DNA from: an uncultured Lachnospiraceae bacterium
GTDB taxonomy: Bacteria; Bacillota; Clostridia; Lachnospirales; Lachnospiraceae
Reading direction: 5' to 3'
DNA: 64,000 nt
Assembly: GCA_910586555.1 (NCBI GenBank)
Contig: CAJUJY010000008.1
Coordinates: 1 to 64,000 of the forward strand
The notes under the pieces are model-generated. The model did not search any database and was not told where the DNA came from. It saw only the letters and a list, made by a program, of their open reading frames with translations. Positions 8,293 through 17,407 of this stretch are shown here, one piece after another (position 1 is the first letter of the stretch; each line of letters starts with the position of its first letter). The position numbers were made by a program, and so were the translations under genes.

Positions 8293-9783
8293 ATGACAAG
8301 TCAGACACTGCGTGAAGCAAGAAAATATGAAGAAGCTTCTGAGAAATTTATTAAAAAAGATGAACGTCCGGATTTCCATTTATCTGTACGTACAGGCTGG
8401 TTAAATGACCCAAATGGTTTTTCATATTATAAAGGGAAATACCATATGTTTTACCAGTACCACCCATATGAATCAAAGTGGGGTCCAATGCACTGGGGGC
8501 ATGCAATAAGTGATGACCTTTTACACTGGGAGTATCTTCCTGCTGCATTAGCACCAGATGAAGCATATGACAGGGATGGCTGTTTTTCAGGAAGTGCAGT
8601 AGCACTTCCTGATGGCAGGCAGCTTTTAATGTATACGGGAGTATTAAAGGAACACCAGGCAAATGGTACATATTGTGAAGTACAGACACAGTGTATTGCA
8701 GTTGGTGATGGCACTGACTATGAAAAGTATGTACAAAACCCGGTAATTTCAGAAAAAGATTTGCCAGAGGGTGCAAGCAGGTTTGATTTCAGGGATCCTA
8801 AAATATGGCAGAAAGAGGACGGGACATACTGTTGTGTTATAGGAAGCCGCCCAGCAGATGGAAGCGGACAAATTTTATTATATACAAGCCCTGACGGTTT
8901 TGAATGGAAGTTTAAAAATATACTGTTTTCTAATAATAACCGTTTTGGAAAGATGTGGGAATGTCCGGATTTATTTAAACTTGATGGAAAATGGGTATTG
9001 CTAACAAGCCCGCAGGATATGCTGCCTAAAGGGCTTGAATACCATAATGGTAACGGGACGCTCTGCCTTATAGGGGAGTTTGATGAGGAAAAAGGGGTTT
9101 TTAAGGAAGAACATAACCAGACAGTTGATTATGGTATTGACTTCTATGCACCGCAGACAATATTAACGCCAGACGGGCGGCGTGTTATGATTGGATGGAT
9201 GCAGAACTGGGACACCTGCAATATGCGTTCAGCAGAAGAAAAATGGTTTGGGCAGATGAGCCTGCCCAGGGAACTTTTTATTAAAAATGGCAGGCTGTAC
9301 CAGAAACCATTAAAAGAACTGGAGCAAAAAAGGTGTAATAAAGTTGTACATAAAAACAGGACATTTTCTGGTGAAATAACACTTGAGGGTATAAAGGGAA
9401 GAAGAATTGACCTGGAATTAAATATACGCCCTGCCAACGGGCAGAACCTTTACCAGAAATTTGCGGTACGTTTTGCTAAAAATGACAAGTACCACACTTC
9501 TTTAAGCTTCCGTCCATGGGAATCTGTATTAAAAGTGGACAGGAAATTCTCAGGTTCAAGAAGGGCAATTATACACCAGAGGAGATGTCTTGCAGATACA
9601 AGGGATAAGGAACTGAAACTCAGGATAATACTTGACCGTTTCAGTGCAGAAATTTTTGTTAATGATGGTGAACAGGTTTTATCAGTTACAATGTATACAG
9701 AACAGGCAGCAGACGGGATTTCATTCTTCACAGATGGAAGCGTCGAAATAGACGTTGTAAAATATGATTTACTGGCAAATTAA
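8293..9783 (+). CDS. GH32 sucrose hydrolase / beta-fructosidase
   Basis: 496 residues, usual size for bacterial sucrose-6-phosphate hydrolases and beta-fructosidases. The family signatures are complete: WLNDPNG with nucleophile Asp39, FRDP with the transition-state stabiliser Asp168, and WECPD with acid/base Glu223, then a C-terminal beta-sandwich. It hydrolyses sucrose (or a fructan or sucrose-6-phosphate) to glucose and fructose. No PTS gene is present and an ABC importer precedes it, so free sucrose or short fructans are the likelier substrate. No signal peptide is visible, so the enzyme is cytoplasmic. Confidence 0.92.
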   Translation: MTSQTLREARKYEEASEKFIKKDERPDFHLSVRTGWLNDPNGFSYYKGKYHMFYQYHPYESKWGPMHWGHAISDDLLHWEYLPAALAPDEAYDRDGCFSGSAVALPDGRQLLMYTGVLKEHQANGTYCEVQTQCIAVGDGTDYEKYVQNPVISEKDLPEGASRFDFRDPKIWQKEDGTYCCVIGSRPADGSGQILLYTSPDGFEWKFKNILFSNNNRFGKMWECPDLFKLDGKWVLLTSPQDMLPKGLEYHNGNGTLCLIGEFDEEKGVFKEEHNQTVDYGIDFYAPQTILTPDGRRVMIGWMQNWDTCNMRSAEEKWFGQMSLPRELFIKNGRLYQKPLKELEQKRCNKVVHKNRTFSGEITLEGIKGRRIDLELNIRPANGQNLYQKFAVRFAKNDKYHTSLSFRPWESVLKVDRKFSGSRRAIIHQRRCLADTRDKELKLRIILDRFSAEIFVNDGEQVLSVTMYTEQAADGISFFTDGSVEIDVVKYDLLAN

Positions 9784-9816
9784 CAGCCTGTGGCAGATTA
9801 GAAGCAATAACTGCAT

Positions 9817-9859
9817 AAAGGGAAGGCAGCAGTTTTAGAAATAAAAATGCCTTCCCTTT
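9817..9859 (+). terminator. Intercistronic hairpin between GH32 and fructokinase genes
   Basis: A perfect 12-bp stem (AAAGGGAAGGCA / TGCCTTCCCTTT) encloses a 19-nt loop. It is followed only by ACCATTTTAT, not a clean U-run. It may act as a partial terminator or an mRNA-stabilising element that sets different levels for upstream and downstream genes. Confidence 0.6.
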
Positions 9860-9895
9860 ACCATTTTATAAAAATATGGAAGGGGAATAAGTATA

Positions 9896-10873
9896 ATGGA
9901 TAAATATGATGTTACAGCATTAGGGGAACTTTTAATAGATTTTACTGAAAACGGAAAAAGCAGCCAGGGAAACCCGCTTTTTGAAGCAAATCCAGGTGGT
10001 GCGCCATGCAATGTACTGGCTATGTTAGCAAAGCTTGGACATAAAACAGCATTTATTGGAAAGGTTGGAGATGATTTCTTTGGAAACCAGTTAAGGGAAG
10101 CAATTACTGAAGTAAATATTGATGCTGCTTATTTGTATACAGATAAGCAGATACACACAACACTTGCAATGGTACATACTTATCCAGATGGTGACAGGGA
10201 TTTTTCATTTTACCGCAATCCAGGGGCAGACATGATGCTTTCAGAGGAAGAAGTGCCAGAAGAACTTATAAAAAATACAAAGATTTTCCACTTTGGAACA
10301 CTTTCCATGACACATGAAGGAATACGTGCAGCAACTAAAAAAGCTATAAGCATAGCAGAAGAAGCAAAAGCATTAATTTCATTTGACCCTAATTTAAGAC
10401 CTCCGCTGTGGAACTCCCTTGATGATGCAAGGGAGCAGGTGTTATATGGTCTTGGACACTGCAATATACTTAAAATATCTGATAATGAAATACAGTGGCT
10501 TACAGGCAAAGAGGATTATACAGAAGGCGTGGAGTGGATTAAGGAAAGATACAATATACCTTTAATCCTTGTATCTATGGGTAAACAGGGAAGCCGTGCA
10601 TATTATAATGGAAATATTGTGGAAGAAACACCGCCAGAACAGAAAAATACTATTGAAACAACAGGCGCAGGGGATACATTTTGTGGCTGTGTATTGCATT
10701 ATATATTAGAACATGGTTTAGACGGGCTTTCAAAAGATAATTTAAAAGAAATGCTTATATTTGCTAATAGTGCAGCATATCTGGTTACAACTAAAAAAGG
10801 TGCATTACGTGTAATGCCATCACTTGGTGAAATTGCAGGAATTATTGATTCAAATTCTGGTAAGGTTTTGTAA
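9896..10873 (+). CDS. scrK: Fructokinase (PfkB family)
   Basis: 325 residues of the PfkB/ribokinase fold. The N-terminal motif GGAPCNV (34-40) and the C-terminal signature TTGAGDTFCG with catalytic base Asp260 are present. Sequence style and operon position indicate a fructokinase that phosphorylates the fructose released by the GH32 hydrolase to fructose-6-phosphate. GGAAGGGG precedes the ATG. The symbol scrK is assigned from context and family resemblance. Confidence 0.88.
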   Translation: MDKYDVTALGELLIDFTENGKSSQGNPLFEANPGGAPCNVLAMLAKLGHKTAFIGKVGDDFFGNQLREAITEVNIDAAYLYTDKQIHTTLAMVHTYPDGDRDFSFYRNPGADMMLSEEEVPEELIKNTKIFHFGTLSMTHEGIRAATKKAISIAEEAKALISFDPNLRPPLWNSLDDAREQVLYGLGHCNILKISDNEIQWLTGKEDYTEGVEWIKERYNIPLILVSMGKQGSRAYYNGNIVEETPPEQKNTIETTGAGDTFCGCVLHYILEHGLDGLSKDNLKEMLIFANSAAYLVTTKKGALRVMPSLGEIAGIIDSNSGKVL

Positions 10874-10927
10874 TAACAGGCAAAAAACAGGGAATAAATT
10901 TGAAACCAGTTTTTAAAGGAGGTTTTT

Positions 10928-12784
10928 GTGGTGGAATTTCAAGCAGAAGCTTGTGTTAAAGAATATAAGGAACGTTTTCTGGAATATTATGATGAACTGA
11001 AATGGCTGTATTGTGAAATATATGAGAACAAAATGTATATGTTTAATTCTTTGTGTAGCAGTATGTACCAGTTCTATACTGGCAGAAAAAATTCTCTTAA
11101 AAATATAGACAGGAAAAGAATAAAAAATCCGTACTGGTACAAAGAAAACAAGATGGAAGGCATGATGATGTATACAGACGCATTTGCAGGAAATCTGGAA
11201 GAAACCAGGAAAAAGCTTGATTATATTGCAGAATGTGATGTAAATTATATTCATCTTATGCCACTTCTGGATTCACCAGATGAAAAAAGTGACGGAGGGT
11301 ATGCAGTATCTAATTACCGTAAAGTAAAACCTGGACTTGGTTCAATGAAAGACCTGGAGAACCTGGCAGAAGACTGCCATAAAAGAAATATAAGCCTGTG
11401 CCTGGATTTTGTTATGAACCATACTTCAGAAGAACATGAATGGGCAAAAAGGGCAAAATGTGGGGAAGCAGAATACCAGAAACGTTATTATTTTTATGAT
11501 AATTATGATATTCCTTCTGAGTTTGAAAAAACTGTTCCAGATGTATTTCCTGTAACAGCACCAGGAAATTTTACATGGATTCCAGATTTGCAAAAATTTG
11601 TAATGACTACTTTTTATCCATACCAGTGGGACTTAAATTACCAGAATCCTGTTGTGTTTAATGAAATGGTATATAATATATTAAATCTGGTAAATAAAGG
11701 TATTGATGTTGTCAGAATTGATGCAGTACCTTATATATGGAAACAGCCTGGAACAAATTGCAGAAATCTTCCGCAAGTCCATAATATTGTACGTATGTTA
11801 CGTATTATATGTGAAATTGTCTGTCCAGGAGTATTACTACTTGGTGAAGTAGTAATGGCGCCAGATAAAGTAGTCCCATATTTTGGGACATTAGAAAAAC
11901 CAGAGTGCCATATGCTTTACAATGTTACTACTATGGCATCAACATGGAATAGTGTTGCAACCAGGGATATCCGTTTATTACGCAAACAGATGGATATTGT
12001 AAACAGCTTGCCAAAGGAATATACATTTCTTAATTATTTAAGATGCCATGATGATATTGGATGGGGACTGGATTACAAATGGCTTATACAGTTTGGCATT
12101 GAAGAAAACAGCCATAAAGAATACCTTAATTCTTTTTTAACTGGACAATATCCGGGTTCATTTGCAAGAGGGGAATTATATAATTCTGACCCAGCATCAG
12201 GTGACGCAAGGCTTTGTGGGACAACAGCTTCATTTTGTGGAATAGAAAAAGCTTTAGCTGATGGGGATAATAAAGGACTGGAAAAAGCAATACAGCTTGA
12301 TTTAATGCTTCATGCTTATATGTTAGTCCAGTCAGGTATTCCTGTAATATACAGTGGTGATGAGATTGGACAGGAAAACGATTATTCCTATCACCAGATA
12401 CCAGGAAAAAAAGAAGATTCCAGATACCTGCATAGAGGAAATTTTAACTGGAAACTGGCAGAAAAAAGAACAAAAAATGGAAGTGTACAGCAAAAACTTT
12501 TTGATGGCATAAAAAAACTTGGGAATATAAGGAAAAGACATATTGTTTTTGATGCCAGGGCAGATGTATGGACAGTTGATACTTATGATAATGCACTGCT
12601 TTGTTTAATAAGGAAATATGAAAATGAAAAACTAGTGGCTTTATTTAATTTCAGTGAGTATGATAAAACTGCGTGGATTAATGAAGATGATGGTATTTAT
12701 AAAGACTTACTTTTAAATAAGGAAATGATGGCAAAAGATATATATATGCCTGCATATGGAATACGCTGGTTGTTGAAAAAATAG
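10928..12784 (+). CDS. GH13 amylosucrase-like alpha-glucosyltransferase/hydrolase
   Basis: 618 residues from a GTG at 10928 (a second GTG follows at once) behind AAAGGAGG. The TIM-barrel signatures match amylosucrase (GH13 subfamily 4): GGYAVSNYR, DFVMNHTSEEHEW, RIDAVPYIWKQ with nucleophile Asp265, LLGEVVM with acid/base Glu307, and LRCHDDIGW with the third acid Asp375. The long N-terminal helical region before the barrel also fits amylosucrases. It would transfer glucose from sucrose to a glucan or hydrolyse sucrose, releasing fructose for the preceding fructokinase. Whether transfer or hydrolysis dominates cannot be read from sequence. Confidence 0.85.
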   Translation: MVEFQAEACVKEYKERFLEYYDELKWLYCEIYENKMYMFNSLCSSMYQFYTGRKNSLKNIDRKRIKNPYWYKENKMEGMMMYTDAFAGNLEETRKKLDYIAECDVNYIHLMPLLDSPDEKSDGGYAVSNYRKVKPGLGSMKDLENLAEDCHKRNISLCLDFVMNHTSEEHEWAKRAKCGEAEYQKRYYFYDNYDIPSEFEKTVPDVFPVTAPGNFTWIPDLQKFVMTTFYPYQWDLNYQNPVVFNEMVYNILNLVNKGIDVVRIDAVPYIWKQPGTNCRNLPQVHNIVRMLRIICEIVCPGVLLLGEVVMAPDKVVPYFGTLEKPECHMLYNVTTMASTWNSVATRDIRLLRKQMDIVNSLPKEYTFLNYLRCHDDIGWGLDYKWLIQFGIEENSHKEYLNSFLTGQYPGSFARGELYNSDPASGDARLCGTTASFCGIEKALADGDNKGLEKAIQLDLMLHAYMLVQSGIPVIYSGDEIGQENDYSYHQIPGKKEDSRYLHRGNFNWKLAEKRTKNGSVQQKLFDGIKKLGNIRKRHIVFDARADVWTVDTYDNALLCLIRKYENEKLVALFNFSEYDKTAWINEDDGIYKDLLLNKEMMAKDIYMPAYGIRWLLKK

Positions 12785-13009
12785 CTTTTATCAATATGTA
12801 TATATAATAAATAACGGAAAGGAAATAATACAGAATATGACAGAAATAATGGTAGTATGGTTATATAATAACTATTCTGTACTGCATACCCAGGATAATG
12901 AATATGTGTTAAATTTGTTATTAGAAAAGAAACTGCTACAGAGCGTTTAGTTGTGGGCTGGGAGTGTAGTACGGGGTCTGCTTTAATTTGTTTCTGAAAA
13001 ATGGCATAT

Positions 13010-13252
13010 CTACTGAAAAAGAGAATTGAAGTCACAATCCAAAATCTGGGTGAGGGCAGACAGAAGGCTTACAGTTGGATTTTGTCTGCCGTTTTCTATT
13101 TTTGAAAAAGAATATATTGAAATTTCTACACCTGACAGATGCAGCCTTGCAAGTACCTCTGTCTGGGTCAGCTTCTTTTCTTCTCTTAACTGTTTTATGT
13201 TTTTTCCAATATTGATATCACCCACCTGGATAATCCGGTTTTCATTTTTCAT
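13010..13252 (-). CDS. Small XRE-family transcriptional regulator
   Basis: 80 residues, almost entirely a Cro/CI-type helix-turn-helix (IGKNIKQLREEKKLTQTEVL, then SIYSFSKIENGRQNP). No sensor domain is present. It sits alone between the sucrose operon and the FMN riboswitch. Target unknown; it could be autoregulatory. The 225 bases between the amylosucrase gene and this one hold no intact frame. Confidence 0.75.
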   Translation of the reverse strand: MKNENRIIQVGDINIGKNIKQLREEKKLTQTEVLARLHLSGVEISIYSFSKIENGRQNPTVSLLSALTQILDCDFNSLFQ

Positions 13253-13352
13253 TAAATACCATCTCTAAAATCCCGGCTGGAATTTATGAAGATTTTGAAA
13301 TAGATTTTTCTGGCATTAGCATCATATAAAAAATATGTTTATAAATTTACCC

Positions 13353-13381
13353 TTGAATAAATTCCTGTAATAATATATAAT
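13353..13381 (+). promoter_or_regulatory. Promoter of the riboflavin operon
   Basis: TTGAAT (13353-13358), a 17-bp spacer and a perfect TATAAT (13376-13381) lie immediately upstream of the FMN aptamer, so transcription would start close to the aptamer 5' end. Confidence 0.75.
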
Positions 13382-13393
13382 AATACCTGTAAT

Positions 13394-13512
13394 TCTTCAA
13401 GGCAGGGTGCAATTCCCGGCCGGCGGTGTGCCACAAGGCAAGCCCGCAAGCCGCAAGGCATGATTTGGTGTGATTCCAAAGCCGACAGTAAAGCCTGGAT
13501 AAGAGAAGATGT
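13394..13512 (+). promoter_or_regulatory. FMN riboswitch (RFN element)
   Basis: The conserved RFN blocks appear in order: CTTCAAGGCAGGGTG, AATTCCC, GGCCGGCGGT, AGCCCGCAAGCC, ATGATTTGGTGTGATTCC, AAGCCGACAGT and the closing TGGATAAGAGAAGATG. These are the FMN-binding core of the six-stem aptamer. It precedes ribD-ribE-ribBA-ribH and should turn the operon down when FMN is abundant. A terminator hairpin at 13757-13787 is the likely output structure, unusually far (about 245 nt) from the aptamer. Confidence 0.95.
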
Positions 13513-13756
13513 ACAATATCTATATTTATTAACAGAAACCAGCAGGCGTCTTTTATGGCGGCTGCCAGAATAGCGGCAGGATATTTTATACATGTTTTTG
13601 TAAGCTGTGGTTAAGCAGATATTTGCTAATCCATATTTCAAGCAAACTTTGGTTGCTTGCCCACTGGCAAATCAATTTCATTGCCGTTTTGTGGCAGTCT
13701 GGCAAGGGGTTAAATACTGGCTGGTTAATATAAATTATAATTGTACTTAAATTTTT

Positions 13757-13787
13757 AAGCCTTGGATTTTATTCCAGGGCTTTTTAC
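13757..13787 (+). terminator. Riboswitch-controlled terminator upstream of ribD
   Basis: A 10-bp stem AAGCCTTGGA / TCCAGGGCTT (one wobble pair) with a short A/T loop is followed by TTTTT. Placed between the FMN aptamer and the ribD start, it fits an intrinsic terminator used as the expression platform. Confidence 0.75.
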
Positions 13788-13818
13788 ATTTTGCTCTCTT
13801 ATGGAAAGAGGTGTTTTT

Positions 13819-14913
13819 TTGGAGGAAAAATATATGAGGCGTGCTATAGAACTGGCGCGCAATGGCACTGGCAGGGTTAATCCTAACCCGCTTGTTGGTG
13901 CTGTTATTGTAAAAAACGGGAATATTATTGCAGAAGGATACCATGAAGAATATGGCGGCCTTCATGCAGAACGCAATGCTTTTAAAAACCTTAAAGAAAG
14001 TGCAAAGGGTGCGGATATTTATGTAACGCTTGAACCCTGCTGCCATTATGGAAAACAGCCCCCTTGTACACAGGCTGTTATTGAAAACGGGATTAGAAAT
14101 GTGTATATTGGTTCAGATGACCCTAACAGCCTTGTTGCAGGAAAAGGCATAGAACAGTTAAAAGCCGCTGGCATAAATGTTGTAACAGGTGTCCTTAAAA
14201 AAGAATGTGATGCGCTTAATACTGTATTTTTCCATTATATTACTAATAAAACCCCATATGTTGTAATGAAATATGCAATGACGCTTGATGGCAAAACTGC
14301 ATGTGATACAGGGGAAAGCAAATGGGTTACAGGGGAAGAAGCAAGGCAGCATGTACAACAGTCAAGAAATGCACTGCAAGGAATTATGGCAGGAGTACAG
14401 ACAGTAATTAATGATAACCCACAGTTTACATGCCGTATTCCTGGCGGAAGGAACCCTGTAAGGATTATATGTGACAGCAGTTTAAGAATACTAGACGGCT
14501 GTGGTATCCTTGAAACTGCACACAAAGTAAAAACTATTATTGCAACAGTTTCAGAAGATGCAGAAAGGATAAAACAGCTTGAAGAAAAGGGGGCTGTTAT
14601 TATAAAAACACCGCCTTTATATGGCAGGGTGGATTTAAAATTCCTTATGCAAGAACTTGGAAAGCAGGGTATTGACGGGATACTCCTTGAAGGAGGCGGT
14701 ACGTTAAATAACAGTGCTTTAAAAGCAGGCATTGTAAACCATATACAGGCCTATATTGCACCAAAAATATTTGGCGGCAGCGGCAGGTATACCCCAGTAG
14801 GAGGGGAAGGGGTATTATCACCTGGCAGTGCATATATATGTAAAAATATGGAGATAACAAAGTTTGGAAATGACCTCCTCCTTGAATATGATATTAAATA
14901 CCCGGATAAATAA
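13819..14913 (+). CDS. ribD: Bifunctional riboflavin biosynthesis protein RibD
   Basis: About 364 residues. The N-terminal deaminase domain has the zinc ligands in LHAERNA and EPCCHYGKQPPC; the C-terminal reductase domain follows from about residue 145 (PYVVMKYAMTLDGKTA, ILLEGGGTLNNSAL). It deaminates and then reduces the pyrimidine intermediate made by GTP cyclohydrolase II. The TTG at 13819 is preferred because GAAAGAGGTG lies seven bases upstream and the product then starts (M)EEKYMRRAIELA, like other RibD proteins. Alternatives are ATG 13801 (poor ribosome site) and ATG 13834 (would remove the first residues of helix 1). Confidence 0.92.
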   Translation: MEEKYMRRAIELARNGTGRVNPNPLVGAVIVKNGNIIAEGYHEEYGGLHAERNAFKNLKESAKGADIYVTLEPCCHYGKQPPCTQAVIENGIRNVYIGSDDPNSLVAGKGIEQLKAAGINVVTGVLKKECDALNTVFFHYITNKTPYVVMKYAMTLDGKTACDTGESKWVTGEEARQHVQQSRNALQGIMAGVQTVINDNPQFTCRIPGGRNPVRIICDSSLRILDGCGILETAHKVKTIIATVSEDAERIKQLEEKGAVIIKTPPLYGRVDLKFLMQELGKQGIDGILLEGGGTLNNSALKAGIVNHIQAYIAPKIFGGSGRYTPVGGEGVLSPGSAYICKNMEITKFGNDLLLEYDIKYPDK

Positions 14914-14958
14914 TAAACCTGGAAATAAATTTAATATAAAAAGGCAGGTAGATAAAAT

Positions 14959-15633
14959 ATGTTTACTGGTATTATAGAAGAAATGGGGACAATAAGTTCC
15001 ATTGCAGAGGGAAGCCTGTCTGCTGTTATTACAGTACAGGCATCAAAAGTACTAGAGGGAACCCATATTGGTGACAGCATTGCAGTAAACGGGGTCTGCC
15101 TTACAGTTACATCTGTACATGGAGGGTGTTTTACTGCTGATGTTATGGCAGAAACGCTGCGCAGAAGTTCCCTTAAAAGCCTGGCAAGGGGAAGCCTTGT
15201 AAACCTTGAACGTGCAATGCCTGCTTATGGGCGTTTTGGCGGACATATTGTTTCAGGCCATATTGACGGGACTGGCACAATAGTTTCAAAAGTTAAAGAA
15301 GATAATGCTGTCTGGGTAACAGTAAGTGCAGACAAAAATATCTTAAAATATATAGTTTTAAAAGGGTCAGTGGCAATAGATGGAACAAGCCTTACGGTAG
15401 CTGCCCTAAATGACAGCGGAGGCACATTTTCAGTGTCAGTAATACCGCATACAGGTGAAGAAACAATACTTCTTACAAAAAGTGCAGGGGATATTGTAAA
15501 CCTTGAAAATGATGTTATTGGAAAGTATGTTGGAAGGCTTTTATCTCTTAAAGAAGATGCTGGCAGCATAAATAATGTAAATAACAGTATACCAGAAATA
15601 ACAATGGATTTTCTTATGGAAAATGGTTTCTGA
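14959..15633 (+). CDS. ribE: Riboflavin synthase alpha subunit
   Basis: 224 residues with two lumazine-binding repeats; the first starts MFTGIIEEMGTI and contains NGVCLTV, and the second contains GHIDGTG and DGTSLTV. It dismutates two molecules of 6,7-dimethyl-8-ribityllumazine to riboflavin. It follows ribD by 45 nt. Function is secure from sequence and operon. Confidence 0.95.
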   Translation: MFTGIIEEMGTISSIAEGSLSAVITVQASKVLEGTHIGDSIAVNGVCLTVTSVHGGCFTADVMAETLRRSSLKSLARGSLVNLERAMPAYGRFGGHIVSGHIDGTGTIVSKVKEDNAVWVTVSADKNILKYIVLKGSVAIDGTSLTVAALNDSGGTFSVSVIPHTGEETILLTKSAGDIVNLENDVIGKYVGRLLSLKEDAGSINNVNNSIPEITMDFLMENGF

Positions 15634-15686
15634 TACAGATTTTTAAAGACTGGTATTTTATAAATTATGCAGAAAGGAAGAAAATA

Positions 15687-16892
15687 ATGGAACATAAATT
15701 TAATACTATTGAGGAACTGCTTGAAGATTTAAGGGCAGGGAAAAATATTGTAATGATTGATGATGAAGACAGGGAAAATGAAGGGGATGTAATATGTGCA
15801 GCAAGATTTGCCACACAGGAGAATGTAAACTTTATGGCAAGCCATGCCAAAGGGCTTATATGTATGCCAATGGACGAAGAATATACAAAGAAACTGGGAC
15901 TGCGCCAGATGTGTGAAATAAATACTGATAACCACTGTACAGCATTTACGGTATCAATAGACTATAAAGATACAGTTACAGGCATTTCTGCATACGAACG
16001 TTCAATAACAGCAATGAAAACAGTTGATAAAAATATAAAACCAGAAGATTTCAGGATGCCTGGGCATATGTTCCCATTACAGGCCAAAAATGGAGGCGTA
16101 CTTGAGCGCAACGGGCATACGGAAGCAACTGTTGACCTTGTAAGGCTTGCAGGGCTTGAACCTGTTGGGCTTTGCTGTGAAATAATGAAAGAAGACGGCA
16201 GCATGGCAAGGACAGAAGACCTTCTGGAATTTGCCAAAAAGCATAAACTTAAATTTGGCAGGATAGCAGACCTTGTACAGTACCGCAAGGAACATGAAGT
16301 ACTTGTAGAATGTGTGGCAAAAGCAAAAATGCCTACACGTTATGGGGAATTTACAATATATGGATATATTAACAAGTTAAATGGTGAACACCATGTAGCT
16401 CTTGTAAAAGGTGATATAACAGACGGCAAACCGGTACTTTGCCGTGTACATTCAGAGTGCCTTACAGGTGATGCACTTGGTTCAGCAAGATGTGACTGTG
16501 GGCAGCAGTATGATGCTGCCATGAAAATGATTGCAAAAGAAGGCAGGGGCGTGCTTCTTTATATGCGCCAGGAAGGCAGGGGCATAGGGCTTATTAATAA
16601 AATACGTGCCTATGAACTACAGGATAAAGGCCTTGATACCGTTGAAGCAAACCTTGAACTTGGTTTTCCAGAAGATGCAAGGGATTATACAATAGGCACA
16701 CAAATACTTGTTGACCTTGGAATACGTAAAATGAAGCTTATGACTAATAACCCGCTAAAAGTATACGGGCTTGCAGGCTATAACCTGGAAATAACAGAAA
16801 GAGTGCCAATACAGATGGAACCTGGTAAATATGATTTATTCTATCTTAAAACTAAAAAGGAAAAAATGGGGCATATACTTGACTTACAGTAA
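15687..16892 (+). CDS. ribBA: Bifunctional DHBP synthase / GTP cyclohydrolase II
   Basis: 401 residues. The N-terminal RibB half has the acidic metal site DDEDRENEGD and the HTEATVDL segment. The C-terminal RibA half has the zinc cysteines in ECLTGDALGSARCDCGQQ and the catalytic RQEGRGIGL segment. The protein supplies both branch precursors of riboflavin: 3,4-dihydroxy-2-butanone 4-phosphate and the pyrimidine from GTP. AAAGGAAG precedes the start. Both active sites look intact. Confidence 0.95.
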   Translation: MEHKFNTIEELLEDLRAGKNIVMIDDEDRENEGDVICAARFATQENVNFMASHAKGLICMPMDEEYTKKLGLRQMCEINTDNHCTAFTVSIDYKDTVTGISAYERSITAMKTVDKNIKPEDFRMPGHMFPLQAKNGGVLERNGHTEATVDLVRLAGLEPVGLCCEIMKEDGSMARTEDLLEFAKKHKLKFGRIADLVQYRKEHEVLVECVAKAKMPTRYGEFTIYGYINKLNGEHHVALVKGDITDGKPVLCRVHSECLTGDALGSARCDCGQQYDAAMKMIAKEGRGVLLYMRQEGRGIGLINKIRAYELQDKGLDTVEANLELGFPEDARDYTIGTQILVDLGIRKMKLMTNNPLKVYGLAGYNLEITERVPIQMEPGKYDLFYLKTKKEKMGHILDLQ

Positions 16893-16923
16893 TATAAAAA
16901 TATAATATGGAGGATAATTAACT

Positions 16924-17391
16924 ATGAAAGTATTAGAAGGAAATGTAATAGCAGAAAGTGGTTTAAAAATTGGCATTGTAGGAGCAAGGTTTAATGAATT
17001 TATTGTATCAAAACTTATAAGCGGTGCACGCGACGGCCTTGTACGCCACGGCGTAGAAGATGGTAATATTACACTTGCATGGGTGCCAGGTGCATTTGAA
17101 ATACCATTTATGGCTAAGAAAATGGCAATGTCTGGCAAGTATGATGCCATTATATGCCTTGGGGCAGTAATACGCGGGGCAACAAGCCATTATGACCTTG
17201 TATGCAATGAAACTGCAAAAGGCATTGCAAGCATAAGCCTTGAATCTGGCATACCTGTAATGTTTGGCATTGTAACAACAGATAATATACAGCAGGCAAT
17301 AGAGCGTGCTGGCACAAAGGCAGGCAATAAAGGATATGACTGTGCATTAGGTGCAATAGAAATGGTAAATCTTGCAAAACAGTGTAAATAG
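16924..17391 (+). CDS. ribH: 6,7-dimethyl-8-ribityllumazine synthase
   Basis: 155 residues, standard length. Family motifs include VGARFNEFIVSKL, WVPGAFEIP, CLGAVIRGATSHYDLVC and FGIVTTDN. It condenses the RibA/RibD-derived pyrimidine with the RibB product and assembles into an icosahedral or pentameric shell. Last rib gene; only 16 nt separate it from yqeG, so they are probably co-transcribed. Confidence 0.95.
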   Translation: MKVLEGNVIAESGLKIGIVGARFNEFIVSKLISGARDGLVRHGVEDGNITLAWVPGAFEIPFMAKKMAMSGKYDAIICLGAVIRGATSHYDLVCNETAKGIASISLESGIPVMFGIVTTDNIQQAIERAGTKAGNKGYDCALGAIEMVNLAKQCK

Positions 17392-17407
17392 CTGAAAGGA
17401 ACATATA

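Noticed and set aside
10928..12784. Sucrose phosphorylase or trehalose synthase assignment for the GH13 enzyme
   Set aside because: Length, the helical N-terminal region and the IDAVPYIWKQ and HDDIGW motifs fit amylosucrase better than the roughly 490-residue sucrose phosphorylases.
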